A DNA stretch of 64,000 bases from Bacteroidota bacterium (GTDB lineage Bacteria > Bacteroidota > Bacteroidia > NS11-12g > UBA9320): the NCBI GenBank assembly GCA_024679565.1, contig JAIBDD010000015.1, positions 1-64,000 of the forward strand. The letters are read 5' to 3'. This document shows positions 16,533-25,774 of the stretch, one piece after another (the stretch's first letter is position 1; every line of letters starts with the position of its first letter). The translations under genes and the position numbers were made by a program. The notes beneath the pieces are model-generated. The model saw only the letters and a list, made by a program, of their open reading frames with translations. It was not told the DNA's origin and searched no databases.

Positions 16533-17828
16533 ATGAAATACCCGCAGATAAACAACCAACTTTTTATAGACAACAGAAAACGCTTTGTCGCTCAAATGGA
16601 GCCGGGCAGTATTGCTATTTTTCATAGCAACTATCAATATAGCTGGAATGGTGATGCGTTTCATAAATTCAAACAGAATTCTGATTTATTCTACCTATCA
16701 GGTATCGACCAAGAAGATTCGGTTTTAGTCCTATTTCCTGATTGCCCCATAAAAGAGTATCAAGAATGTCTCTTCTTATTAGAAACGAATGAGCACATAG
16801 CCGTTTGGGAAGGATACAAATACACCCAAAAGCATGCCACAGAAACCTCTGGCATTGACGATGTATACTGGAATCAGGGGTACATGGACAAGCTTCGGAG
16901 TGTGATTAATATGGCCGACAACATTTATTTACCGCTAAATGAAAATGATCGTGCTCCTTATAAATCTCCATATAAAAATTTAGATTTTGCCAATGAGATT
17001 CAACGTATGTTTCCGTTGCACAATTACAAGCGTGCAGGTAAAATATTACAACGTTTGCGTTCGATTAAACATCCTGTGGAAATTGACATGGTTCGCGAAG
17101 CGGTTGCCATTAGCAAAAAGGGGTGGGAACGAATCATGCGGTCTACAAAACCTGGAATTAACGAGTACGACATCGAAGCTGAATTAATCCATGAATTTAT
17201 AAGCAACCGTGGAAACGGCTTTTCATTTGAGCCTATTGTTGCCAGTGGAGCCAATGCATGCGTATTGCACTACATCGAAAATAAGGGAAAGGTCAATGAT
17301 GGAGATTTAATATTGGTTGATTGTGGCGTGGACTACGGAAACTTCGCAAGTGACATGACAAGATGTTTACCAGCAAATGGTAGATTCAGCCAGCGGCAAA
17401 AAGATGTATATAATGCAACCTTGCGCGTGATGAAAGAAGCGCGTGACCTTCTTACACCAGGCAATTTGTTAATGGAGTACCATGAAGTTGTCGGAAATAT
17501 TATGGAAAAGGAATTGGTCGATTTAGGTTTGATTACCATGGACGATATCAAAAACCAAGACCCCTCGTGGCCAGCTTACAAAAAGTACTTTATGCACGGC
17601 ACCTCGCATTTTTTAGGCATTGATGTACACGACAGTGGAATGCGCTACGAACCTATGCAAGCAGGAAATCTGTTTACTTGCGAGCCTGGCATTTATATTG
17701 CCGAAGAAGGTATCGGCGTACGTATCGAGAATAACATCATTATTGAAGAGAATGGCTATACCGACCTAATGGATGAAATCAGCATGCCAATAGAGGTAGA
17801 TGAGATTGAAGACATTATGAACGGATAG
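16533..17828 (+). CDS. pepP: Xaa-Pro aminopeptidase (M24B)
   Basis: Removes N-terminal residues preceding proline from peptides. An N-terminal aminopeptidase P domain (about residues 1-150) precedes the pita-bread catalytic domain. The metal ligands are all present: D263 and D274 in VDCGVDYGNFASDM, the histidine in GTSHFLGIDVHD, the glutamate in CEPGIYI and the glutamate in GVRIENN. The 431-residue length is close to E. coli PepP. A weak box TAAACTTG lies about 20 bases upstream of the ATG. It converges with alaS across a 32-base gap. Confidence 0.95.
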   Translation: MKYPQINNQLFIDNRKRFVAQMEPGSIAIFHSNYQYSWNGDAFHKFKQNSDLFYLSGIDQEDSVLVLFPDCPIKEYQECLFLLETNEHIAVWEGYKYTQKHATETSGIDDVYWNQGYMDKLRSVINMADNIYLPLNENDRAPYKSPYKNLDFANEIQRMFPLHNYKRAGKILQRLRSIKHPVEIDMVREAVAISKKGWERIMRSTKPGINEYDIEAELIHEFISNRGNGFSFEPIVASGANACVLHYIENKGKVNDGDLILVDCGVDYGNFASDMTRCLPANGRFSQRQKDVYNATLRVMKEARDLLTPGNLLMEYHEVVGNIMEKELVDLGLITMDDIKNQDPSWPAYKKYFMHGTSHFLGIDVHDSGMRYEPMQAGNLFTCEPGIYIAEEGIGVRIENNIIIEENGYTDLMDEISMPIEVDEIEDIMNG

Positions 17829-17860
17829 TCTCCTCATTTAAGCCGTTCAAAAAGAGAAAC

Positions 17861-20479
17861 TTATACGAATGCCTTTGCCAATTCCAACACTTTTGGCAAC
17901 CCACTAACGTCAGCACCCCCAGCTTGAGCAAAAAATGGTTGGCCACCGCCGCCACCTTTTACTTCTTTTGCCCACTCACGAATGAGTTGACCCGCATTCC
18001 AACCTTTGTCCTTTACTAAGCTGTCGGAGATCATAATCGATAGGCTTGGTTTGTTATTGATGTTAGCTACCAACACAGCAAACAGATTGTCAACTTCATT
18101 TCGCAACTGAAATAAAACATCTTTAATACCGGCTGCATTATCTGCCTCAACCTGCTCGATAAGAACATTAACCTCATTATGGGCCGACACCTTACTACGT
18201 AAGGTATTTTTGAGTTGTCCCAATTGGGCTTGACCTAGAACTTCGAGTTTCTTGGTATTTTCTTTGTTTTCCTTTAGAAGCGATTGAACCTGCTTCACCA
18301 AATCCTTTGGATGTCCAAGAAGTGTTTCCACTTCTTTCAGCACGTCTAGCTTCTTGACGAAATAATCTTCTGCTTCGTCTCCAGTAATGGCTTCAACTCG
18401 TCTTACGCCAGCGGCAACACTCGACTCATGCATAAACACAAATCTGCCAATTTCAGACGTATTTGCTACATGAGTTCCACCACATAACTCTTTGCTGAAA
18501 TCTTCACCAAAGGTGATTACACGAACAACATCTCCATATTTTTCACCAAACAAAGCCGTTACCCCACTATTGATTGCGATGTCGTATGGCACGTTTCGTT
18601 TCTCATCCAGCACAATTGATTCTCCAATTTTGGTATTAACGATGTGTTCAATTTTGTGAAGCTCTTCATCGGTTACCTTCGTAAAATGCGAAAAGTCAAA
18701 ACGCATTTTTTTAGGGTCAACCAAACTCCCTTTTTGTGCAACATGGTCGCCTAAAACTTCTTTTAAAGCAGCGTGTAGCAAGTGCGTAGCACTGTGGTTT
18801 TTTTGCGTGTTATCGCGTTTATTAAGGTTAATATTGGCATGGAATACTTGCTTAGCATTGTCTGGCAATAGATCGACAACGTGAACAATCAAATCATTCT
18901 CTTTTTGTGTATCAAGTACTTTGATTTTCTCTTGATTCTCAGACCCAACCAGTACACCCGTATCACCTACTTGCCCACCACTTTCGGCATAAAACGGCGT
19001 GATATTAAAAACAATTTGAAATTTCTCTTTCCCCTTGACTGTGAGTGTTCGGTAACGCGTAATTCTAACATTAGCGTCAGTATAGTCGTAGCCTACAAAC
19101 TCCTCCTTCTCATCGTTAAGTAATACCTGCCAATCTCCAGTTTCTTTGGCTGCGTCGGCTTTAGATCTTGCTTTTTGTTCAGCCAGCGCCTTGTTAAAAC
19201 CATCCATATCAACGGTCAATCCTTTTTCAGCTGCAATCAGCTGAGTAAGGTCTATAGGAAAGCCAAACGTATCATAGAGTTCGAAAACTTCTTCCCCGTT
19301 TATAAGGTTCTCATTGGCGTTTTCAACTGACTTATCGAGCCTATCTAAGCCGGCAAACAGTGTTCTTAAAAATGATATCTCTTCTTGCTCAATTACCTTA
19401 GCAACAAAATCCTTCTGCTCTGGCAATTCATTAAACACACCCTCGAATTGTAGAGATAATTTGTCAATGATTTTATACAAGAAAGGCTCTTTAAAATCTA
19501 AAAAACTATATCCGTAACGAACCGCTCTTCTCAATATCCTTCTGAGCACATATCCAGCACCCGTATTACTCGGCAATTGGCCGTCGGCAATACAAAAAGC
19601 TAATGCACGAATGTGATCGGCAATAACTCTAAAGGCAATGTCGGTTGGTTCATTTTTACCGAATGTCTTCCCACTTATTGACTCTAAGTCTCGGATGGTA
19701 TCCATAAACAAGTCAGTATCGTAGTTGGAGTGCTGCATATGCACTGCGCGCAACACACGCTCGAGCCCCATTCCTGTGTCCACATGTTTTGCAGGTAACG
19801 ACTCAAGTGATTTATCTGCCTTGCGATTAAACTCCATAAACACCAAATTCCACAACTCGATTACCTGAGGGTGGTCGGCGTTAACCAATTCTTTTCCACT
19901 CAATTTATCAACCTCAGCTTGAGGTCGTAAATCCATATGTATTTCTGAACAAGAACCACATGGACCAGTCTCCCCCATCTCCCAGAAATTGTCTTGCTTA
20001 TCGCACCTCAAAATCCGATCAGCATCTATATACTTTTTCCAAATGTTTTCCGATTCGATATCAGGACCAACACCATCGGTTTTATCGCCTTCAAAAACAG
20101 TAACATAAAGCCGGTTTTTATCAAGCTTATACACCTCTGTCAATAGCTCCCAAGCCCAAGCTATCGTATCTTCTTTAAAGTAATCTCCAAAACTCCAATT
20201 ACCCAACATTTCAAACATCGTATGGTGGTAGGTATCCACTCCAACCTCCTCTAAATCATTGTGTTTACCCGAAACACGTAAACATTTCTGAGTATCTACA
20301 ACACGCACATCCTTCGCCTCTTTGTTACCCAAGAAGTAATCTTTGAACTGATTCATTCCTGCATTTGTAAACATAAGCGTAGGGTCGTTTTTAACGACAA
20401 TAGGTGCCGATGGAACTACCTTATGCCCCTTGTTCTGGAAGAAGCTTAAAAATGCATTACGTACCTCTTTAGATGTCAT
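17861..20479 (-). CDS. alaS: Alanyl-tRNA synthetase
   Basis: Charges tRNA-Ala and edits mischarged serine and glycine. The class II catalytic core is at the N-terminus (NPTLMFTNAGMNQFKD, ERVLRAVHMQHSNYD). The editing domain shows the zinc-type motifs NHSATHLLH and ELCGGTHV. The C-Ala domain ends with the GGGGQPFFAQAGG glycine-rich stretch. At 872 residues it is full length. The gene is divergent from the M23 peptidase gene, with 109 bases between the two start codons. Confidence 0.97.
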   Translation of the reverse strand: MTSKEVRNAFLSFFQNKGHKVVPSAPIVVKNDPTLMFTNAGMNQFKDYFLGNKEAKDVRVVDTQKCLRVSGKHNDLEEVGVDTYHHTMFEMLGNWSFGDYFKEDTIAWAWELLTEVYKLDKNRLYVTVFEGDKTDGVGPDIESENIWKKYIDADRILRCDKQDNFWEMGETGPCGSCSEIHMDLRPQAEVDKLSGKELVNADHPQVIELWNLVFMEFNRKADKSLESLPAKHVDTGMGLERVLRAVHMQHSNYDTDLFMDTIRDLESISGKTFGKNEPTDIAFRVIADHIRALAFCIADGQLPSNTGAGYVLRRILRRAVRYGYSFLDFKEPFLYKIIDKLSLQFEGVFNELPEQKDFVAKVIEQEEISFLRTLFAGLDRLDKSVENANENLINGEEVFELYDTFGFPIDLTQLIAAEKGLTVDMDGFNKALAEQKARSKADAAKETGDWQVLLNDEKEEFVGYDYTDANVRITRYRTLTVKGKEKFQIVFNITPFYAESGGQVGDTGVLVGSENQEKIKVLDTQKENDLIVHVVDLLPDNAKQVFHANINLNKRDNTQKNHSATHLLHAALKEVLGDHVAQKGSLVDPKKMRFDFSHFTKVTDEELHKIEHIVNTKIGESIVLDEKRNVPYDIAINSGVTALFGEKYGDVVRVITFGEDFSKELCGGTHVANTSEIGRFVFMHESSVAAGVRRVEAITGDEAEDYFVKKLDVLKEVETLLGHPKDLVKQVQSLLKENKENTKKLEVLGQAQLGQLKNTLRSKVSAHNEVNVLIEQVEADNAAGIKDVLFQLRNEVDNLFAVLVANINNKPSLSIMISDSLVKDKGWNAGQLIREWAKEVKGGGGGQPFFAQAGGADVSGLPKVLELAKAFV

Positions 20480-20588
20480 TTATCGAATAATTTACTTGTT
20501 AACTATTTGCTTGAAAATCTAGTCCTTTTTTTATATATATTCGCGGTGCGAAATTAGGGGACAAAAATACGAACCCTAATCATAAAAC

Positions 20589-21557
20589 ATGGCAAAAAAT
20601 CGATATAAATACAACCCCGAAACCCTTAATTACGAGACAGTTAAGACTCCGTTATGGATTCATGGCTTAAAAGTATTTGGGTTTTTGTGTGCTGTTGCGA
20701 TTTTTTCAACCTTGGTAATTTCTGCTTCTTATTCTTTTTTCGATTCTCCAACGGAACGTAAACTTAGAAAAGAATTGGTAGATCGCGACATCAAAATCGG
20801 TGAATTAGAAAATCGGTTGGGTGACTTAAATGAGGCAGTAGTTGCCTTAGAAGAGAAGGATGGCGAAATCTATAGAGAGATATTCGACGCCCCTATGCCA
20901 GACGCATTAAAAAATGCAGGTATTGGAGGGGGAAGAAATTACAATTCGCTTGATGACTTAACCTACGGCAAGTCACTCAATAAGCTAAACCAAAAAATCG
21001 ACTTATTGTCGGCTAAGGTTCGTGTTCAAGAAAGCTCTTACAGCCAATTGATAAAACTGGCAAAAGAAAAATCAAAGCAACTTGCATCAGTGCCCGCCAT
21101 TATGCCAATTCCAAATAAGGATTTAAAAAGAATGGCTTCGGGTTACGGTTACCGTATAGACCCATTTTACAAAACGCGTAAATTTCATGCAGGAATGGAT
21201 TTCACCGCACCAACAGGAACTGAAGTTCATGTTTCAGGTGATGGTGTGATAGAGTCAATCGAAATTAAGCGATGGGGTTACGGTCGCAACATTGTGGTTA
21301 ACCATGGATTTGGTTATAAAACGAGATATGCGCATTTAAGTAAGTTTAAAGTGAAACGTGGTCAGAAAGTAACCCGTGGTCAAGTAATCGGACTTGTGGG
21401 AAGCACAGGAAAATCAACAGCACCACACCTTCATTATGAAGTGACATTAAATGGCGCGAAGCAGAATCCTGCTAACTATTATTACAATGATTTGTCAGAC
21501 GAGCAATATGAGGAGATGATTGAACTATCTAGTCATCCTAATCAGTCTTTTGACTAA
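20589..21557 (+). CDS. M23 family metallopeptidase, membrane-anchored cell-wall endopeptidase
   Basis: One transmembrane helix at about residues 27-48, then a periplasmic coiled coil (about 55-90 and 135-170), then a C-terminal LytM/M23 domain. The zinc motif HxxxD is present as HAGMD, and the second as HLHYEV, so the domain should be active. It would cut peptidoglycan cross-bridges. The arrangement alaS - M23 - MerR is common in Flavobacteriia. Its stop codon overlaps the start of the MerR gene by one base. A TATATTCG box lies about 50 bases upstream. Confidence 0.9.
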   Translation: MAKNRYKYNPETLNYETVKTPLWIHGLKVFGFLCAVAIFSTLVISASYSFFDSPTERKLRKELVDRDIKIGELENRLGDLNEAVVALEEKDGEIYREIFDAPMPDALKNAGIGGGRNYNSLDDLTYGKSLNKLNQKIDLLSAKVRVQESSYSQLIKLAKEKSKQLASVPAIMPIPNKDLKRMASGYGYRIDPFYKTRKFHAGMDFTAPTGTEVHVSGDGVIESIEIKRWGYGRNIVVNHGFGYKTRYAHLSKFKVKRGQKVTRGQVIGLVGSTGKSTAPHLHYEVTLNGAKQNPANYYYNDLSDEQYEEMIELSSHPNQSFD

Positions 21558-21889
21558 TGTCTAACAATCCCCTACCCGACAAAATTTATTACTCAATTGC
21601 TGAACTATCAGCTCATTTTGGTGTAGCAAACTCCTTACTGCGTTATTGGGAAAAAGAGTTTTCAAAAATCAACCCAAAGCGGAACGCCAAAGGCACACGA
21701 TTTTATTCAAAACAAGACGTTGAACAGATTCGTTTGGTCTACCATCTTGTAAAAGAAAAAGGCCACACCTTAGAAGGGGCACGCAAAGAATTAAAGACTA
21801 GAAAAAAGCAAGTGGCCAACCGAATTGCCGTTAAAGAATCTTTGCTTCAGATTAAAACTCAATTAAAAGCTCTACGAGACCAACTGTAA
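21557..21889 (+). CDS. MerR family transcriptional regulator
   Basis: A 110-residue protein with an N-terminal winged helix: KIYYSIAELSAHFGVANSLLRYWEKEF fits the MerR recognition helix, and RFYSKQDVEQIRLVYHLV the wing region. There is no long C-terminal ligand domain or cysteine set, so no metal or drug sensing is suggested. Its ATG overlaps the stop codon of the M23 gene (TAATG), so the two are translationally coupled. Confidence 0.88.
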   Translation: MSNNPLPDKIYYSIAELSAHFGVANSLLRYWEKEFSKINPKRNAKGTRFYSKQDVEQIRLVYHLVKEKGHTLEGARKELKTRKKQVANRIAVKESLLQIKTQLKALRDQL

Positions 21890-21912
21890 ACCTGAACTAA
21901 CTTCGGGCTTAC

Positions 21913-22728
21913 ATGAAACCAAACCAACTAACTTCTTTGAAGATTGGCGTAGCTGTCATTTTTCTAAACCTCTATTCCATTTGCCACAGTCAGCCTTTCT
22001 CTAGCCTCGGCGCCGAATCACACGGACTTTCTAGCATTAGATTTGGGCTTCAAAACGTATGGTCTACCTTCAATAATCCATGCGACATGCATACCGACTC
22101 TATGTTAAGCATCGGCCTTTCAGCACATCGTCTGTATGGAATATCTGAATTAAAAAGTGCGACGTTGTCTGCACTTTACACTATCAAACACACCGCGGTA
22201 GGTGGATATTACCACTACTATGGATATTCCGTATCCCACAGCAGCCAAATTGGGCTTTCGACTTCGAGAAATCTAACAGCCCGATTTACGTTAGGTGTTG
22301 GCGTTCGACTTTCGTCCTTTCAAGTCATTGATGCATCGCGAAATCGTCAGTTTTCTGTTGCTGTTAGCAGCAATCATCAGCTGCAACATAACAAGACGCT
22401 TTATTTCTTAATTGAAAATAGGTTGCCAAATAATAGTACGGCTACAACAACCAATTTGTTCGCCGGTATCTCATTCCAGCTAAATACTCAAGTTAAATGG
22501 CTTAACCAGCTAAAGGTAAATCCAGCATCAAGAGCCAGCCTTCAATCAGGCATTCGATATCAGTTGTCGGATGAGATCGTTGTACTCTCTGGACTAAACA
22601 CGATGCCCTCCTCACTGTCTTTTGGTTGTGCGATTAAACTACCAAAAATTAAAATCACCTTAGCCTTCAGTACACATCAAGTTTTAGGCTTCACCCCTAC
22701 ATTGTCAAGCGAATGGCCAAATCTATAA
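21913..22728 (+). CDS. Secreted outer-membrane barrel-like protein, unknown function
   Basis: A signal peptide is likely (residues 1-27, ending SICHSQ). The mature part has many alternating short strands (LSIGLSAHRLYG, RFTLGVGVRLSSF, NLFAGISFQL) typical of an outer-membrane beta barrel. The opening GAESHGLSSIRFG and FNNPCDM is reminiscent of PorV/PorQ-like proteins, but the match is too weak to name. It overlaps the next gene by 16 bases, which suggests a functional pair with the helix-hairpin-helix/barrel protein. Confidence 0.6.
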   Translation: MKPNQLTSLKIGVAVIFLNLYSICHSQPFSSLGAESHGLSSIRFGLQNVWSTFNNPCDMHTDSMLSIGLSAHRLYGISELKSATLSALYTIKHTAVGGYYHYYGYSVSHSSQIGLSTSRNLTARFTLGVGVRLSSFQVIDASRNRQFSVAVSSNHQLQHNKTLYFLIENRLPNNSTATTTNLFAGISFQLNTQVKWLNQLKVNPASRASLQSGIRYQLSDEIVVLSGLNTMPSSLSFGCAIKLPKIKITLAFSTHQVLGFTPTLSSEWPNL

Positions 22729-24683
22729 TTATTGGCCTTTTCATAACGCTTCATGCAACCGCTTTCGGTCAATTCACACTAGCCGAAAATGAGGAGTCTA
22801 CTGGATCCAACAACTTAATTACAGAAGCTTTGGAGCACGTCAAACAACACCCTATTAATTTAAATAAGATAGAGACATCCATACTGCATGAATTAGAAAT
22901 CATTCCAGGAGATGTCATCGACAAAATCATGCAACATGTTAATAATTATGGGCCCATCATTCATGTACTGGAGTTACAACAATGCCATTTAACCGCAACT
23001 GAAATTAAACACTTGCTGCCATTTGTCTATGTGCCGCAACACACACAAACCAACAATACAAACAAACGGAAGCACACAATCGTATTCACCTCAACACACC
23101 AACTTGCTGACAACAAGAAACCTGCTGGATCAACACAGTATGTGGGTGATGCGATAACAACGACGTTTCGCTATCGAGGGCTGGTAGCCCCTAACTTAAA
23201 CGTAAGTTTTACAGGAGAAAAAGATGCGGGTGAAGCATATTTTGAATCAAACCAATACACGGTATTCGATTTTAACAGCGGGTGCATTCAAATCAACAAT
23301 ATACGAGGCAATAACTCCTTGATTCTTGGGGATTACACCTGTAATTTTGGCCAAGGACTTACCCTAGGTAGTGGCATGCGCATAGGCAAGTCTTCACGTA
23401 CTGTTCAAACGAACAAATCAAGTTTTGGATTAAAGCCTTATCGATCGGTAACTGAGTTTGGATTCAATCGAGGTGCCGCTTTGTCAATGGCAAAGAATCG
23501 ATCTCGTTACCATCTTTGGCTACATCATAATGATGAAGATGCGACCTTCAAACTGGTAAATGGGCAAAAAGAATACAGCAATTTGAGCAGAACTGGATTT
23601 CACCGCACCAACACTGAATTAAATAACAAAAACAGTGTTCGGTCGAGTCAAATAGGTCTTAATTACACGCAACAGTTTAATCAGTTAAAAGTGGAGTACA
23701 CCGGTGTATTCACGAAATACAGTGGCCGTTTTCGCAAATCAGAAAGACTATATCAGCGATTCAACAATTCAGGTCTGTCGTACGGCAAACATGGTATTGC
23801 CTATAGATACACCCTCAACAACGGTTACCTATTCGGAGAAACAACGCTTTGCTCAAACCAGAAAATGGGCAATCTTCATGGATTTGTTGTTGGACTTGGA
23901 AAACGTATTAGCATGACTGGTCTATTTCGCAACGTCCAACCTGGATTTATATCCAATGGGAGTGCCTCGTTTGTTGAATCTAGCGTTGTCAATAATGAGA
24001 GAGGGATCTACGTTGGATTGAGCTACGAACCAACATCACATTCAAGCTTGGCCGTGTATGTCGATCAGTACTGGTTTCCTTGGCTCAAGAGCGCAACAGT
24101 TACATCAAGTTTTGGTGTAGACTACTTGGTCCGCTATGAGGCCCGGCTGTCTAAGTCTCTCTCTTGGCATATCCAGATGAAGTACGAAAACAGGCAGAAA
24201 CAAATAATTATCGATATGCCGATGAAAAGCACTGTCCCAACTGGTTTGTTAAAAGTTCGAGCCCATATCAGTCACGCTGTGTCGAAACATGTCAAATTAC
24301 AAACACGGTTTGCCAGAAATACCTCCATCCTTGCGCATAGCCGTCTATTTGGTTCGTTGCTGTATCAAGATATTCAGCTCGACCCACTAAAGTGGCCAGT
24401 TAAACTCTATATCCGAATTTCAGCTGCCCATATAGAAGATAACGCTGTGCGTATTTACACATACGAGAATGACTTGGCTTATCGGCTTAGCTTACCTTCA
24501 TTTTCAAAAAGTCAAGTCCGTTCGTACGTTTTAGTGCGATGGAAAGCAAAGAAGCATGTCGACTTCTGGATTAAATACATGTTGACTTATAAAAATGAAC
24601 TAAAAAATTTCGGAAGTGAATGGGATTCTGTTTCTTCGCCGCACGTATCCAACATTCATTTACAACTAAGGATTAAATTATGA
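22713..24683 (+). CDS. Helix-hairpin-helix domain plus predicted outer-membrane barrel
   Basis: A signal peptide (residues 1-19, TAFGQ) is followed by a region of about 90 residues with two ComEA-like helix-hairpin-helix units (HPINLNKIETSILHELEII and later LLPFVYV). The remaining 520 residues are rich in alternating strands and end in the aromatic-rich pattern of outer-membrane barrels. Helix-hairpin-helix domains of this type usually bind DNA. A channel with a periplasmic DNA-binding domain would suit DNA uptake, but that is inference. The start overlaps the previous gene by 16 bases and the stop overlaps pdxJ (ATGA), so the three are one transcription unit. Confidence 0.65.
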   Translation: MAKSIIIGLFITLHATAFGQFTLAENEESTGSNNLITEALEHVKQHPINLNKIETSILHELEIIPGDVIDKIMQHVNNYGPIIHVLELQQCHLTATEIKHLLPFVYVPQHTQTNNTNKRKHTIVFTSTHQLADNKKPAGSTQYVGDAITTTFRYRGLVAPNLNVSFTGEKDAGEAYFESNQYTVFDFNSGCIQINNIRGNNSLILGDYTCNFGQGLTLGSGMRIGKSSRTVQTNKSSFGLKPYRSVTEFGFNRGAALSMAKNRSRYHLWLHHNDEDATFKLVNGQKEYSNLSRTGFHRTNTELNNKNSVRSSQIGLNYTQQFNQLKVEYTGVFTKYSGRFRKSERLYQRFNNSGLSYGKHGIAYRYTLNNGYLFGETTLCSNQKMGNLHGFVVGLGKRISMTGLFRNVQPGFISNGSASFVESSVVNNERGIYVGLSYEPTSHSSLAVYVDQYWFPWLKSATVTSSFGVDYLVRYEARLSKSLSWHIQMKYENRQKQIIIDMPMKSTVPTGLLKVRAHISHAVSKHVKLQTRFARNTSILAHSRLFGSLLYQDIQLDPLKWPVKLYIRISAAHIEDNAVRIYTYENDLAYRLSLPSFSKSQVRSYVLVRWKAKKHVDFWIKYMLTYKNELKNFGSEWDSVSSPHVSNIHLQLRIKL

Positions 24684-25399
24684 GTGCACCTATTTTAAGT
24701 GTAAACATTAACAAGTTCGCGACTATTCGCAATGCGCGTGGAGGCAACAACCCAAACCTTTTACAAGTTGCGAAAGACTGCGAGTCTTTTGGGGCTCAGG
24801 GCATAACCGTACACCCTCGACCAGATGAGCGACACATTCGTTATGCAGACACGATTGCATTATGTGATGTTGTGTCCACCGAATACAATGTCGAAGGAAA
24901 CCCAACTCAAGCGTTTATCGACTTGGTGTTACAAGCCAAGCCAACTCAAGTTACCTTAGTACCTGATAGCCCCGAAACCCTAACTTCTGATGCAGGATGG
25001 GATTGTATAACTCAGGCGGCTTATCTTCAAAAAACAATCTCTATTTTTAAGGAAGCGGGTATACGAACGGCCATTTTCATTGACCCCGTTGTTGACCAAA
25101 TCAAGGCTGCAAAGCAAACGGGAACTGATCGGATAGAGTTATATACAGAAGCCTATGCAAGAGGATTTGCAAACGACAAAAATGCGGCTATTGCCCCATA
25201 TACGTTAGCTGCCGAAGAAGCGGAGAAACAAGAAATTGGGTTAAATGCTGGTCATGACTTGGATTTAGAAAACCTGAAGTTTTTTAAACAAGAGTTGCCA
25301 AATTTGTTGGAAGTAAGTATCGGACACGCATTGGTATGCGATGCCTTGTATCTGGGGCTACACAATACTATTGTAGCCTACCGCAATCAGTTGAAATAA
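24680..25399 (+). CDS. pdxJ: Pyridoxine 5'-phosphate synthase
   Basis: Condenses 1-deoxyxylulose 5-phosphate with 3-amino-2-oxopropyl phosphate to give pyridoxine phosphate, the last ring-forming step of de novo vitamin B6 synthesis. The N-terminal VNINKFATIRNARGG, ITVHPRPDERHI and the C-terminal LNAGHDLDLENL and VSIGHALVCDALYLG are family blocks. The 239-residue length is normal. It is coupled to the upstream gene by an ATGA overlap and meets the Hpt gene tail to tail with no gap. Confidence 0.95.
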   Translation: MSAPILSVNINKFATIRNARGGNNPNLLQVAKDCESFGAQGITVHPRPDERHIRYADTIALCDVVSTEYNVEGNPTQAFIDLVLQAKPTQVTLVPDSPETLTSDAGWDCITQAAYLQKTISIFKEAGIRTAIFIDPVVDQIKAAKQTGTDRIELYTEAYARGFANDKNAAIAPYTLAAEEAEKQEIGLNAGHDLDLENLKFFKQELPNLLEVSIGHALVCDALYLGLHNTIVAYRNQLK

Positions 25400-25762
25400 C
25401 TACCTGTTTCGTAACTGCTGAACGACGTTATTAAGCGTTTCGATTACCTCGTCTAACAGACTAGGAATCATATCAACATTCGTTCTGTTTTTACCCCATT
25501 GCTCAAGATCTCTAATCTTTTGCTTAAGTGAGGTAATACCCATCATATCAATAGAAGGCTTAACCTTATGTGCAGCAGCACCTAAATCTTCCAAGTCATC
25601 TTCTGACAAAGCCGTTAACATTCGATCAACTGACTCTGGTGCCATCTGGATGAACATATCGACCATTTTATTGACAAACGCCGTATCGCCTGAAGCAAGT
25701 GCCTCAAGTTGATGTAAGCTATATAAATTTTCTTCCATTTCTAAAGTAGTTTTTGTGTGCAT
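25400..25762 (-). CDS. Hpt (histidine phosphotransfer) domain protein
   Basis: A stand-alone phosphorelay carrier of 120 residues. The phospho-accepting histidine is H65 in GAAAHKVKPS, the classic Hpt motif. It would pass a phosphoryl group between a hybrid sensor kinase and a response regulator. It lies 12 bases after the sigma-54 response regulator gene on the same strand, the most likely partner. No kinase is encoded in the window. Confidence 0.88.
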   Translation of the reverse strand: MHTKTTLEMEENLYSLHQLEALASGDTAFVNKMVDMFIQMAPESVDRMLTALSEDDLEDLGAAAHKVKPSIDMMGITSLKQKIRDLEQWGKNRTNVDMIPSLLDEVIETLNNVVQQLRNR

Positions 25763-25774
25763 TAGTAGTTATGT

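Noticed and set aside
17820-17870. GAACGG/CCGTTC hairpin between pepP and alaS as terminator
   Set aside because: The six-base stem has a long loop and only a short run of A or T, too weak to claim.
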